Shown here piece by piece: positions 1-8,767 of a stretch of 64,000 nt of DNA (the first letter of the stretch is position 1; each line of letters opens with the position of its first letter). The DNA lies in the NCBI GenBank assembly GCA_021732145.1, contig JAKFVN010000002.1, positions 1 to 64,000 on the forward strand. Reading direction: 5' to 3'. The notes under the pieces are model-generated. The model saw nothing but the letters and a program-made list of their open reading frames with translations. It searched no databases and was not told where the DNA came from. A program made the position numbers and the translations under genes. Origin of the DNA: Alphaproteobacteria bacterium (GTDB lineage: Bacteria > Pseudomonadota > Alphaproteobacteria > UBA9219 > RGZA01).

Positions 1-1366
1 GTACTGTTCTGCCCCAACCTGCAACACGATCCATAACACCAGGGCTTTGTTCAGCTTGCTGGGGTGCAGCAGTTAGTGTCGAGCTTGGTATCGATTGATT
101 GCGCGTGCTGCTTGGCGCGGTTGAGCGTGGTGCTTCGCTTGGCATTTCGCTAGGCGCTGCCAAACCGGGCGTTGAAAAATTCTTCGGGCCCTTAAACGGC
201 TTCAGCAGGTTTGGCACGGTTGGTGCCGGGGTCAATGTTGCGCGCGGGCGTGACATCGGCGCGCCATTCGGGCCAATATCGGTAACGTTTTCCGGCAATT
301 GCTCAACGCCTTGTTCACGCTCAACGCGCTCGGCTTCGCGGCGGCGCTCAAGGCTGCGCGGGTCGGTATCAAGGCGCTCCGAGCGCGGGGCATTATTGCC
401 CGGATCAACGCGTGTGATTACGCCCGGGCGCGGTGTCAGGCCATATCTGCGTTCATATTCTTCAGCCCTGCGGATTTCTTCTGGGTTTCGATTATCGCCT
501 TGTTCTCTCTGGCGCACTGAATACGGCGCATTATTTTCCGGATGAACGCGCGTTACCACGCCTGGAACTACATGCTCAACGCCGCGGTTCTGCTCAAGCT
601 CCGCAGCCTTGCGCTTTTCCTCTTCCGTGCGCGGGTCAACGTAAATCGGCGGCACATACGCAGGTTCGTGGTGATGATGCGAAATATCGCGCGGCGGTGA
701 AACATCGGTCATCGCGGCGATTGCTGGAATAATCACGCTGCTTGATCCTGCATCATCGTCAACGCCGCGCGCCATATTGCCACTGCGCGTGCTGGTGGCG
801 GGCGCAAACGAAGCGGCGACAATCATAGCGCCGGAATCCGCATCAAGGTTACGGCGGCGGCGCTCGTAATTCGCCCATGCCTGTGCAATGTTTTGCGTTC
901 CGCTCAGCAATACCGCAGCGGCCGCCAATGCTTCGGCAGAGCCGATATTTGCAGATTTGATGCGCAGCCATGCCGCGAGGATTTTGTTTTCCTGAATATT
1001 GTCCTGCTGCAAGCGCTCTTGCTGCGCCCTGCGGGTCATGTCTTCCTGCTTTAAAAGCTCGTTTTCAATTGCGTTATCAGTAATCGCTACCGCATTGGCG
1101 GATTGTGAATTTCGCAGCAAGGCACCAAGGAATTCTTGCGCATTCTTGGGATTCATGCCGCGCAGCAATCCTTGCACGGCGCTGACCACGTGCGGAATAT
1201 GGGAATGCTGCGAAAGCGGCAATCGCGCCGTTACCGCCTTGGTGATTTCGTTTGTGTTGGCATTGCTGTCGGGATCTTCTTCACGCTGATGCCACAACGC
1301 ATCGACGACACCGCGCGAACGATATCTATTCTGGTCGAGGCTATGCGGTCCTAACATTGGCGGCAT
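1..1366 (-). CDS. Unknown protein with degenerate tandem repeats, C-terminus missing
   Basis: The frame is open from an ATG at 1366 through the left edge (about 455 codons, no stop), so the 3' end lies outside. The N-terminal half is predicted helical and Gln/Ala-rich, with no signal peptide. From about residue 225 the protein becomes charged and proline-rich with three to four degenerate units of about 40 residues: each has a PGV(V/I)TRV.P.NNAP.S core followed by an R/E-rich helix with a conserved E..RGVE or E.QGVE end. A run of four His precedes the repeats. I do not recognise the family. The ordered codon pattern and repeat conservation at the protein level argue that it is real. A structural or scaffold role is only a guess. 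Confidence 0.7.
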   Translation of the reverse strand, partial: MPPMLGPHSLDQNRYRSRGVVDALWHQREEDPDSNANTNEITKAVTARLPLSQHSHIPHVVSAVQGLLRGMNPKNAQEFLGALLRNSQSANAVAITDNAIENELLKQEDMTRRAQQERLQQDNIQENKILAAWLRIKSANIGSAEALAAAAVLLSGTQNIAQAWANYERRRRNLDADSGAMIVAASFAPATSTRSGNMARGVDDDAGSSSVIIPAIAAMTDVSPPRDISHHHHEPAYVPPIYVDPRTEEEKRKAAELEQNRGVEHVVPGVVTRVHPENNAPYSVRQREQGDNRNPEEIRRAEEYERRYGLTPRPGVITRVDPGNNAPRSERLDTDPRSLERRREAERVEREQGVEQLPENVTDIGPNGAPMSRPRATLTPAPTVPNLLKPFKGPKNFSTPGLAAPSEMPSEAPRSTAPSSTRNQSIPSSTLTAAPQQAEQSPGVMDRVAGWGRTV

Positions 1367-1628
1367 CACGTCTCGTAAAAAATAAAATCTAAAATTTTAT
1401 CTACTGTGCTTATTCACAGCGAAAATTTGTCGGCACAAAAATATGGCCAAATGCCCTAAGTGCCTTTAAATTATGCGTTATATTGCTAACCAAGATGTTA
1501 ATTTAACCGCGCATTCATTTTGTTTTAACGCTATATTAACCGCGATAGCGCAAGGCGCGATTACGATGCCTCCACAGAGGCTTTAATCGCGTGAATTTGC
1601 AAACGTTTTAATTTTAGCGGCCAAAACC

Positions 1629-2276
1629 ATGTCGATCATTTTCACCAAGAACAAGCTGGTTATCGCAACCCATAACGCCGGTAAGGTTAAAGAATTCGCG
1701 GTTCTTATTAACCAAGAAGGTCTTTCGCTGCTCAGCGCGGGCGAACTGAATTTACCCGAGCCAGAGGAAACAGGCCTAACCTTTGCCGCCAATGCGGAGC
1801 TAAAATCACGTGCCGCCGCATCAGCGTCTGGGCTTCCCGCACTTGCAGATGATAGCGGATTGAGCGTGGATGCATTGGATGGCGCACCAGGAATTTATTC
1901 CGCAAGGTGGATGAGAGAAACAGGCGCAGTCGCGGTTGTTCCGCACAGCGGAACAGAGCAGTCGCGCCAAACAAATCCAGCGTTTGATAAAATCAAAAAG
2001 CTTCTCATCGATAAAAACATCAATCCGAATGGTGCGCGGGCGGCCTTTATTTGCGTGCTATCCCTCACCTTGCCTGATGGAAAAACCATACTGGCAGAAG
2101 GAAACGTTGCGGGGCAATTGTGCTTTCCGCCGCGCGGCGCGGGCGGGTTTGGCTATGACCCGATTTTTATTCCGGATGGAGACACCCGAAGTTTTTCCGA
2201 GATGCCGCAGAATGAAAAAAACAAATACAGCCACCGCGCACGCGCTGTTATGGAATTGAAAAAGCATATCGGATGA
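1629..2276 (+). CDS. rdgB: RdgB/HAM1 family dITP/XTP pyrophosphatase
   Basis: House-cleaning nucleotide pyrophosphatase of the cytoplasm that hydrolyses non-canonical purine triphosphates (dITP, XTP) to monophosphates. The family signature is visible: ATHNAGKVKEF (residues 14-24) binds the triphosphate, and LADDSGLSVDALDG.PG (about 71-87) carries the catalytic acidic pair. Length 215 aa is slightly above the usual 195-205; the excess is a stretch at about residues 98-117 (GAVAVVPHSGTEQSRQ) that matches the palindromic in-frame repeat found elsewhere in this window. It overlaps hemW by 4 nt (ATGA), the common rdgB-hemW pair, so the two are probably co-translated. The upstream 260 bp is AT-rich without a recognisable promoter. 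Confidence 0.95.
   Translation: MSIIFTKNKLVIATHNAGKVKEFAVLINQEGLSLLSAGELNLPEPEETGLTFAANAELKSRAAASASGLPALADDSGLSVDALDGAPGIYSARWMRETGAVAVVPHSGTEQSRQTNPAFDKIKKLLIDKNINPNGARAAFICVLSLTLPDGKTILAEGNVAGQLCFPPRGAGGFGYDPIFIPDGDTRSFSEMPQNEKNKYSHRARAVMELKKHIG
1918..1966 (+). repeat. In-frame palindromic repeat, copy in rdgB
   Basis: The segment has the core CGCGGTTG, then TTCCGC-ACA-GCGGAA, then CAGAGC, which is the same layout as the repeat in pyrD, mnmG and holA: a GCGGTTG arm, a copy-specific inner stem, and a CAGAGC arm. Read in the gene's frame it gives AVAVVPHSGTEQSR, close to the holA copy AGPVATPSSGGAEASR. It sits at the loop between the substrate-binding motif and the rest of the fold, where extra residues could be tolerated. 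Confidence 0.6.
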
Positions 2277-3448
2277 AACTGGGGATGAAACCACTTGCCT
2301 TATACATCCATTGGCCGTTTTGTTTAGCAAAATGCCCCTATTGCGACTTCAACAGCCATGTGAATGCACGCGCCCAAAATAAACAAGAACATGAAACGCG
2401 CATGGTGAATGCGCTGCTTTCCGAAATGCGGTATTGGCATGAACGCGTTACGCCGCGTCCCCTCACCTCCATCTTTTTTGGTGGCGGCACGCCTTCCCTG
2501 CTCGCGCCGTCCAATGTCGCGCTGCTTTTGAATGAGGCAAATAAGCTGTTTGGCTTCTCGCCCACCATCGAAATCACGCTCGAAGCCAACCCGACCAGCA
2601 GCGAAGCCGAAAAATTCAAAGGCTTTGCCGATGCCGGCATCAACCGTTTATCCATCGGCGTTCAATCGCTCAATGATGCGGATTTAAAGGCATTGGGGCG
2701 TGAACACACAGTTTCGGAGGCTATTGGTGCGATTGAAATGGCGCAGCGTATGTTCAAGCGCCATTCCTTTGATTTGATCTATGCCCGTAAAGGGCAGTCA
2801 TTGAACCAATGGGAAAACGAACTCCGCGCAGCGCTGAAACTCGCTGCTGCGCATCTATCGCTTTATCAACTCACCATCGAACCCGGCACAGTGTTTGCGC
2901 AGAAAACCGCTGCGGGTCATACATTCACCGCGCTGGATGATGTGGCAGATGAAATGTACGCACTAACCCAAAGCATCTGCGAAGATGCCGGTTTGCCGGC
3001 CTATGAGGTTTCCAACCATGCAAGGGTGGGGGAGGAAAGCCGCCATAATCTTTCCTACTGGCATTACGATGAATATATGGGCATTGGCCCCGGCGCGCAT
3101 GGCAGGGTACACATGAATGATAATTATTTTTCTACCAATACGCTGCGTCCACCCGAACAATGGCTGCGCGACGTGGAAGCCAAAAAAGTCGGGTTGGAAA
3201 GCCAAGCTGAATTATCCAGAAACGACCAGAAAACCGAGCATGTATTGATGAATTTGCGTTTATTCAACGGCATTAACAAAGCCGATTGGCAGGCGCGTTA
3301 CGCTGAACCGCTCTACACTTTTTTGAATACCAAAAACAAAGAATTTTATATTGCGGAAAATCTTCTGGCAGAAGACACGCATGTTTTACGCGCGACCAAA
3401 AACGGCATGATGATGCTGAACCGCTTAACGGAAAAACTGGTGGCTTGA
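2273..3448 (+). CDS. hemW: Radical SAM family heme chaperone HemW
   Basis: HemN-related radical SAM protein, now regarded as a heme-trafficking chaperone, not a coproporphyrinogen oxidase. The [4Fe-4S]-binding CxxxCxxC is in PFCLAKCPYCDF (about residues 15-26), followed by FFGGGTPS (about 70) and the EANP segment. 391 aa is normal for the family. The first ATG overlaps the rdgB stop by 4 nt; a second in-frame Met five codons on (MKPLALYIHWPF) is an equally good start. It is convergent with the next gene, with one base between the stop codons. Confidence 0.93.
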   Translation: MKLGMKPLALYIHWPFCLAKCPYCDFNSHVNARAQNKQEHETRMVNALLSEMRYWHERVTPRPLTSIFFGGGTPSLLAPSNVALLLNEANKLFGFSPTIEITLEANPTSSEAEKFKGFADAGINRLSIGVQSLNDADLKALGREHTVSEAIGAIEMAQRMFKRHSFDLIYARKGQSLNQWENELRAALKLAAAHLSLYQLTIEPGTVFAQKTAAGHTFTALDDVADEMYALTQSICEDAGLPAYEVSNHARVGEESRHNLSYWHYDEYMGIGPGAHGRVHMNDNYFSTNTLRPPEQWLRDVEAKKVGLESQAELSRNDQKTEHVLMNLRLFNGINKADWQARYAEPLYTFLNTKNKEFYIAENLLAEDTHVLRATKNGMMMLNRLTEKLVA

Positions 3449-3449
3449 G

Positions 3450-4358
3450 CTACGCCATTTGAGGATGGGCAAGGCCATCCCGTTCCATCTTCCTGGAACG
3501 TACGCTGCCCTGGCCATATTGCATCGCCATCTGCGCCTTGAGCTGCGCTGCATGCGCTTCCGACAGAACCGAGAATACATGGTTCGGCGTACCCAAACGC
3601 GCATCGCGCTGCAACGCGGCGTGCTGAATGGATGTTCTGCTTGGCATGCCGTAATAATCTTGCGGGCCGGTAAATACTTCATTGGTTGCATGAAGTGCGG
3701 CGGCATGCGAAATGCTGGATAGTTTGACGCGGTTGATGGTCGGGTTGCCATGCACGCCCGCCATGCTGGCTTCGCCTGACTGAACCGTAATCGAACCCGG
3801 CATATAGGAATTGTTCATGCTGACATTACCCACCATCCGTGCGCGAATGGAGCCGATAACATTCATGCGTTCATGATTATAGGTATCGAAGGTGACGTTA
3901 GCACCCCTTACGCCGCTGCCAAAATTGACAAAGCCATGGGCAACGATGCTTGCGCCCGGTTTCGAGCTATTGAAATTGACAAGACCCGCACCCTTGGTGG
4001 CAAGGCGGATATCGGCTGGCAGCCCGCTTACATTCATGCCGCGGTTGGTGGTAAGGCGGCCGGGTTTACGTAACTTGGAACCAGCCTCGGCAATCGCTCT
4101 CAAATTTTGTACAGGATCCGATATGTCGTAAGGCTGACTTGTTGGAACATTCTTTTGCATCGTTCCATCATCAAGCATAATATCGGTTTTATACATGTAG
4201 CTGGAAGGGCGGTTAAATCCGATTGGATTAAACGGGTTCCATCCGCGCATTTGCAAATGCACAAGATCGACATTCGATGGGCTTGCGGAATCGTCCGAGG
4301 AACCGCGTCCAAGATACGCTGCTCTGCTTCCAATTCTTTGCGCGCTTCTCATATACAT
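3450..4358 (-). CDS. Unknown protein, Asn/Gly/Ser-rich, possible beta-solenoid
   Basis: I do not recognise this 302-residue protein. There is no signal peptide and no membrane segment. The middle (about 100-200) is rich in N, G, S, V and has short hydrophobic periodicity (for example VNFNSSKPGASIVAHGFVNF), reminiscent of pentapeptide or beta-helical repeats like those in the neighbouring gene at 4746-5561, though without a clean A(D/N)LXX register. The C-terminal third is helical and Gln/Ala-rich. It lies in a pair of same-strand unknown genes; the 387-bp gap upstream (4359-4745) holds a hairpin element and otherwise AT-rich DNA. Codon use is like the surrounding genes, so it is probably native and lineage-specific. 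Confidence 0.6.
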   Translation of the reverse strand: MYMRSAQRIGSRAAYLGRGSSDDSASPSNVDLVHLQMRGWNPFNPIGFNRPSSYMYKTDIMLDDGTMQKNVPTSQPYDISDPVQNLRAIAEAGSKLRKPGRLTTNRGMNVSGLPADIRLATKGAGLVNFNSSKPGASIVAHGFVNFGSGVRGANVTFDTYNHERMNVIGSIRARMVGNVSMNNSYMPGSITVQSGEASMAGVHGNPTINRVKLSSISHAAALHATNEVFTGPQDYYGMPSRTSIQHAALQRDARLGTPNHVFSVLSEAHAAQLKAQMAMQYGQGSVRSRKMERDGLAHPQMA

Positions 4359-4628
4359 CAGCGACCCAAATCGGGTTTTGAAAATATCACTGGCACCATG
4401 ACTGTGGTTAAGTGCCGCGCGGCGACATTTCCTAAACCATTGAAATAAAAAAACTAATCAAACCAATATCGTAAACTTTTAGTACTAATATTGGTATACT
4501 AGACCAAAATCATAGGAATTGCAAAACTTTCATGGTGAATATTTTAAGCGCTTGATAAGGCAAAGAAATTCGAACTGCCTTTATTAAGGAAGGTGCGAAA
4601 AGGGTAGACAATTTACAGAGGCCATAAT

Positions 4629-4740
4629 CCTGCTGCGGCTAAGGATTTTTATGCAGTTTGAAAACCGAAGCGCAGCGTACGCATAAGTACGTGAGCACCA
4701 GAAGGGCACAGAGGCGTAAAAAGCCACCGCCGCAGTCAGG
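4629..4740 (-). repeat. Hairpin element A, copy 1 (3' of pentapeptide gene)
   Basis: A 112-nt imperfect palindrome beginning a few bases after the stop codon of the 4746-5561 gene. The outer arms CCTG.TGCGGC (4629-4639) and GCCGCA..CAGG (4729-4740) are complementary; inside lie AAGGATTTTT / AAAAAGCC arms and a conserved core with a GTACG...CGTAC stem. Copies 2 and 3 share the core but have different outer-arm sequences that are still complementary. Confidence 0.75.
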
Positions 4741-4745
4741 GATTA

Positions 4746-5561
4746 TTATACTGAAGGGCCATACATGTAATTTGCGCGAAGCTTCATCGCGCGCGCCATG
4801 TAAGATGGCATTGGCTTGCCGGGCTGCATTTGCTTCAGGTTCAACGCGCCTTGCGCGCCTTCCATGTTTACGCCTGCCATCTGGCTGCCACCAAAATTTG
4901 CGTTTGCAACCTTTGCGCCAGAGAAATCGGAATTGGTAAGGTGCGCGCCGCCAAGGTTAGTACCTTGCAGCTTCACGTTCTTTGCCTTCAAATTGGTGGC
5001 TGAATTTTCGCCAATGAAGTTTGCGCCGGAAAGATTTGCGCCAGTAAAGGTCGAACCATCCAGACGGCTGTCACGTACGGTTACGTTTTCCATATCGGCA
5101 TTGGTTGCATTAAGCGGAGCAGAGATGCCAACCAAGGTTGCATCTTTCATCTTTGCATTGGAAAGGTTGATGGAGCCAACGCCGCCGGTTAAAACCATGC
5201 CCGACAAATCCATGCCGGATAAATCGGCGTTGCGTTCGGTGATGTTGATGATGGGGGTGCGCTTGATTTTCAATTCGGCCATCTTGCCCTTTACGGCTTC
5301 GATTAAACCGCGTGTGGTGCCTGAAGGATTTTGCACCAGCAATTCACCGCCACCAGCGAGTTGCACTTTTTGCAAACGTGCCGCATTGGAAGTTGGAGCA
5401 GGTTTAAGATCATCAAAACGGATGCTGGATTTTTGTGGCTTCAACCCATCCAAAGCGAAGTTCATCACTGGATTTTTTTGGGGCTTTGGAGCAGCCGCAA
5501 ACAGCTCGGACTTAAGTCCTTGGTAATTTCTGCGTGATGCTGTGTAGGTCTGCAAACTCAT
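4746..5561 (-). CDS. Pentapeptide-repeat protein
   Basis: 271 aa with a run of pentapeptide repeats of the A(N/D)LXX type from about residue 110 to 235 (LSGMDLSGMVL, NATNADMENVTV, GANLSGANF and so on), predicted to fold as a right-handed quadrilateral beta-helix. The N-terminal 75 residues are a low-complexity basic region without a signal peptide, so the protein is probably cytoplasmic. The repeat run is interrupted and some turns are degenerate. Family members range from DNA-gyrase protectors to scaffolds; nothing here points to a particular target. Hairpin element copies lie on both sides, one just after its stop codon and one in its upstream region. Confidence 0.75.
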   Translation of the reverse strand: MSLQTYTASRRNYQGLKSELFAAAPKPQKNPVMNFALDGLKPQKSSIRFDDLKPAPTSNAARLQKVQLAGGGELLVQNPSGTTRGLIEAVKGKMAELKIKRTPIINITERNADLSGMDLSGMVLTGGVGSINLSNAKMKDATLVGISAPLNATNADMENVTVRDSRLDGSTFTGANLSGANFIGENSATNLKAKNVKLQGTNLGGAHLTNSDFSGAKVANANFGGSQMAGVNMEGAQGALNLKQMQPGKPMPSYMARAMKLRANYMYGPSV

Positions 5562-5692
5562 AGATACAAACGTACCCGAAACGAGTTAACGAGACCTTGA
5601 AATTGTCCGGTATCTTATTGATATTACTATGTAATTTTGGATTTAGGCTAAATATGTTTTGAATTTTATATGTCTGAGAAAGCCCAATTTTG

Positions 5693-5799
5693 ACTAGGTT
5701 TAGGCGAAAATCATGGATTTCGAGAACCGGAGCGCAGTGTACGTTTGAGTACATGAGCACCGGAAGCGCAGAAATACGCGATTTGCAGACAGACCTAGT
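5693..5799 (-). repeat. Hairpin element A, copy 2 (3' of LpoA-like gene)
   Basis: A 107-nt imperfect palindrome whose right edge touches the stop codon of the 5799-7151 gene. The outer arms are ACTAGGT (5693-5699) and ACCTAGT (5793-5799). The core reads, on the minus strand, TTTCTGCGCTTCCGGTGCTC, then a TGTAC...GTACA stem, then CTGCGCTCCGGTTCTCGAAA. Compared with copy 3, both sides of the inner stem have changed together (CGTAC/GTACG against TGTAC/GTACA). Confidence 0.78.
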
Positions 5800-7151
5800 T
5801 AAAATTTACGCGGCGCCGGGTCAACAACCTTCGTGCCGCCAGCGGTTACTTCGAGTACCGCAAGGCCGCGCTCGGCTACCCCGTCATGATTAAGCCTGAA
5901 AATTCCATCCAATCCGGCGAAACCACTTGGATTGGTTAATGCGTTTTCATCATAACCTTGCCCCTGTTTTGCCAGAACCGCCACCAACGCGGTTGCATCG
6001 TAAGCTAGGCTGGCAAGACGCACGGGCTTTGCGCCATATGCTTTTTGATAACGCGATACGAATTTGGAACGCTGCGCAGGGTCGCTCGTTGCAAAAAATC
6101 CGCCGACCAGAACATTGTATTGCTGCACATTCTGTTCATCCCATAATCCGGTGCCGATAATAGGAATATCATGCGCCGACAAAGCAACAGCGGTTAACTC
6201 TGCCGCAACACTTCCCAAGGCCGCGCCGCCATCCGGCAATAAAATGCCTTGTATTTCGCCGCGCTTTGCAGAGATGGCAGCTACTGCTTTTTTGATGCTG
6301 TCCTTGCTGTTTGCGTAACGCTGCGTTTCAACAATGCTGATGCCGGAATTTTGCGCAGCCGCCACGGCCATGTCACCATAAATGGATGATGGCGCAAGGA
6401 TGGCGATGCTGCGCACGCCCTTTGCCGATGCATATTGCAAGGCGCGTTGCACTTGCTGCATTGGGCTGAAGCCCAGCACATAGGTGCCGCCGCCCGCCAC
6501 ATTCGCATCATTGGTCAGCGCCAGAACGGGCACGCGGCCAGCGATGAATGTTTTTACTTCGGCTGCGCTTTCGGAAAAGACGGGGCCGATGATGACCTGC
6601 GCGCCTTCTTCCATTGCCAGCGTGGCCGCGCGCACCGCGTCGGTAGCACTCGAGCCGCTATCGCGCGGAATAAGTTCAAAATTATCTGCCGATAAATCAT
6701 TCACCGCCATTTGCGCAGCGTCCTGGAATGACTTGCCCATGCTGGCGTTTTTGCCCGAAAGCGGCAGCAGCAATGCAACCTTCACCGCACGCGCATTCGT
6801 TGGCTTTCCGGCCATGCTTTGGGGTTGTTGTGCAGGCAATGTTCCATCCAGCGTGCCTTGCTGCACTCCATTATTTCCTGCGCTATCCAATGGCTGGCTG
6901 GTCACTTCGCCGGCTGGGGCGGGCGCTTCGGCAGTGCCGTTTTGCTGGCCACCTGCCTTATAGCCGCCGGATGCGCGGTCGGTTCGAAACCAGCTGCCCA
7001 CTTCACGCGACATATTGGAGGCGGTGTTGCAACCGCCAAGCGTTAACAGAAAAACGGCAAGAAGCGCAGCGCATGAAATACGTTGCCCGAACTGACCAGC
7101 GAGGCGGCGGTTTATGCCGCCGAATAAACAATTTTTATTTGGGGTTCGCAT
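5799..7151 (-). CDS. Penicillin-binding protein activator, LpoA/LppC-like lipoprotein
   Basis: Predicted lipoprotein with a hydrophobic segment ending in LTLGGC (Cys41). A low-complexity linker to about residue 110 is followed by a type 1 periplasmic-binding-protein fold beginning VKVALLLPLSGKNASMG. This is the LppC/LpoA family, whose E. coli member activates PBP1A from the outer membrane; the alphaproteobacterial proteins lack the TPR N-domain, as here. The divergent neighbour is rsmI and yraN follows, the same neighbourhood as yraL-yraM-yraN in enterobacteria, which supports the assignment. The divergent promoter region with rsmI is only 44 bp. Activity on a particular PBP is inferred. Confidence 0.85.
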   Translation of the reverse strand: MRTPNKNCLFGGINRRLAGQFGQRISCAALLAVFLLTLGGCNTASNMSREVGSWFRTDRASGGYKAGGQQNGTAEAPAPAGEVTSQPLDSAGNNGVQQGTLDGTLPAQQPQSMAGKPTNARAVKVALLLPLSGKNASMGKSFQDAAQMAVNDLSADNFELIPRDSGSSATDAVRAATLAMEEGAQVIIGPVFSESAAEVKTFIAGRVPVLALTNDANVAGGGTYVLGFSPMQQVQRALQYASAKGVRSIAILAPSSIYGDMAVAAAQNSGISIVETQRYANSKDSIKKAVAAISAKRGEIQGILLPDGGAALGSVAAELTAVALSAHDIPIIGTGLWDEQNVQQYNVLVGGFFATSDPAQRSKFVSRYQKAYGAKPVRLASLAYDATALVAVLAKQGQGYDENALTNPSGFAGLDGIFRLNHDGVAERGLAVLEVTAGGTKVVDPAPRKF

Positions 7152-7195
7152 GGCGCAATGGCTCGTGTAAGTTGTGGTCAGTCAAGGAGAAAAGC

Positions 7196-8182
7196 GTGGC
7201 TAGCGGTAAAAAATATAAGGGCGAACCAGCAAAAAAGCAAGAACGCGCAGGCGCGGGTGCGCCCAGTTCGTCCGAGCGGGTGCGCGATAGCGCAGAGCGA
7301 ATGACGAATAGGGGCGCAGAGCGTTCGCGCAAAAATACTTCTGGGAGCTTGGCTTTAATAGCCACTCCTATCGGCAATTCTGCGGATATTTCGCTGCGCG
7401 CGCTCGATACGCTGCGCAAGGCCGAACTCATCTTTTGCGAGGATACGCGGCAAACCCAGAAGCTGCTGATGATGCATGGCATAACCGGCAAGAAACTGGT
7501 GGCAGCGCACCAGCATAATGAAGCCGCGGCCGCCAAAAAAATCCTTGAAGAAATCAATGCCGGCAAGACCATTGCCTATGCCAGCGATGCGGGCTTGCCT
7601 CTCATTTCTGATCCTGGCGAAACCATCATGCAGGTGATGATAGAAGAGGGCGTGAATGTCACCAGCATTCCCGGCGCGAATGCGGCGCTGACCGCATTGC
7701 AACTTTCCGGCCTGCCGCCACTGCCGTTTTATTTCGCGGGATTTTTGCCGCCCAAAACCAAAGCGCGCAAAGACGCGCTGAAACTATTGCACTCCATTCC
7801 AGCGACGCTGGTGTTTTATGAAGCGCCGCATCGCCTGGCCGAAACGCTAGCCGATATGCTGGCCGTGCTGGGTAACCGCCATGCCGCCTATGCGCGCGAG
7901 CTAACGAAAATGCATGAAGAAGTGCAACGCGGCACCTTATCGGAGCTTTCAAAGCACACCGAAAAACAGGAACGCATTCGCGGCGAATGCGTGATTTGCA
8001 TTGCGCCGCCAGATGCAGAAACCGCGCAGCATGATGATGCGGATGAAATTGATAAACTGCTTTTAAGCGCGCTCCAAACACTCAGCCCGCGCGATGCCGC
8101 CTTTGATGTTGCCGCCAAAACCGGGCAGCAACGCCGCGCATTATATCAACGCATCTTGGAATTGAAATCAAACACGCGGTAA
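7196..8182 (+). CDS. rsmI: 16S rRNA (cytidine1402-2'-O)-methyltransferase
   Basis: Tetrapyrrole-methylase-fold enzyme that methylates the ribose of C1402 in 16S rRNA. The core begins LALIATPIGN and continues FCEDTRQTQKLL, YASDAGLPLISDPG and FLPPKTKAR, all typical of RsmI. I place the start at GTG 7196 because AAGGAGA sits 5 nt upstream and an upstream start would run through the divergent lipoprotein gene. This gives 328 aa, about 50 more than usual; the excess is an N-terminal basic extension encoded by the palindromic repeat at 7266-7335. If translation instead started at the internal ATG at 7302 (MTNRGAERS), the protein would have normal length. Confidence 0.93.
   Translation: MASGKKYKGEPAKKQERAGAGAPSSSERVRDSAERMTNRGAERSRKNTSGSLALIATPIGNSADISLRALDTLRKAELIFCEDTRQTQKLLMMHGITGKKLVAAHQHNEAAAAKKILEEINAGKTIAYASDAGLPLISDPGETIMQVMIEEGVNVTSIPGANAALTALQLSGLPPLPFYFAGFLPPKTKARKDALKLLHSIPATLVFYEAPHRLAETLADMLAVLGNRHAAYARELTKMHEEVQRGTLSELSKHTEKQERIRGECVICIAPPDAETAQHDDADEIDKLLLSALQTLSPRDAAFDVAAKTGQQRRALYQRILELKSNTR
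7266..7335 (+). repeat. In-frame palindromic repeat, copy in rsmI 5' region
   Basis: The sequence runs TTCGTCCGAGCGG, TGCGC-GATA-GCGCA, GAGCGAATGACGAATAGGG, then CGCAGAGCGTTCGC. It is nearly the same as the copy in the 5' region of the smr gene (37042-37125, opposite strand), including the ATGACGAATAGGG segment. In frame it encodes SSERVRDSAERMTNRGAERS. Confidence 0.75.
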
Positions 8183-8201
8183 GGGCACATCCGCCAACAG
8201 G

Positions 8202-8558
8202 CTATCGTGGCTGCGGCGTTGGGGCGGCACCATTGATCGTTCTCTCAAGATTCTGCTTAACGTAAGACCCCGTCTCCAGCTTGAGCACGTCACCTGTAGG
8301 GGTTGTAAGATCCACTCTCGGCATAAACCCGCCTGTTGAGTTAAACGTTCCCAAATCTGTTTTAATGGTGCCGCCGGAACGGTGGTCATACTGCGATATA
8401 TCCGCATTATAAAACTGGGGCTGCATCCCTGGTCTTGCCACAACAATTTGTGCTTTTCTGTCTGGCGTAGCCATCAAGCCATACATGTTATTGCCGTTTG
8501 ACCATGCGCCATATAACGTCATGTTTGGTTGCCGTGCCACAGGTTGCGGGTCTGCCAT
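8202..8558 (-). CDS. Small unknown protein
   Basis: 118 aa, no signal peptide or membrane segment, no family I recognise. It is moderately rich in Gly, Thr and Pro with short strand-forming stretches (TLYGAWSNGNNMYGLM, KAQIVVARPG), which would fit a small beta-rich domain. It is convergent with rsmI and followed by a 209-bp AT-rich gap leading to yraN. Codon use matches the neighbours, so it is likely expressed. Confidence 0.5.
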   Translation of the reverse strand: MADPQPVARQPNMTLYGAWSNGNNMYGLMATPDRKAQIVVARPGMQPQFYNADISQYDHRSGGTIKTDLGTFNSTGGFMPRVDLTTPTGDVLKLETGSYVKQNLERTINGAAPTPQPR

Positions 8559-8767
8559 GATTATTTTTCCTAATCCTGTAAATTTTTTTATTAACCTAAC
8601 AACTATTTATAAAAATCTGCTTAATTGGCTATTTACCTATTCTTTTCAACGCTAAAGGGACAATAAAAAACATCGCTGTTGAAAAAGCAGTCCTTCATTG
8701 GAATGATATCCATTAACATTTAATCAGGCAGGTTCGCGGTTACTGCCTTTGCTGGCATGACTTAAAC

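Noticed and set aside
99-1354. Plus-strand ORFs in the first 1.35 kb
   Set aside because: They are shadows of the continuous minus-strand frame, whose repeats are conserved at the protein level.
4816-5526. 236-codon plus-strand ORF opposite the pentapeptide gene
   Set aside because: Composed of mirrored repeat sequence; the minus-strand pentapeptide pattern explains it.
6728-7195. Upstream extension of the rsmI frame to 6728
   Set aside because: It overlaps the divergent lipoprotein gene by more than 400 bp; GTG 7196 has a good ribosome-binding site.
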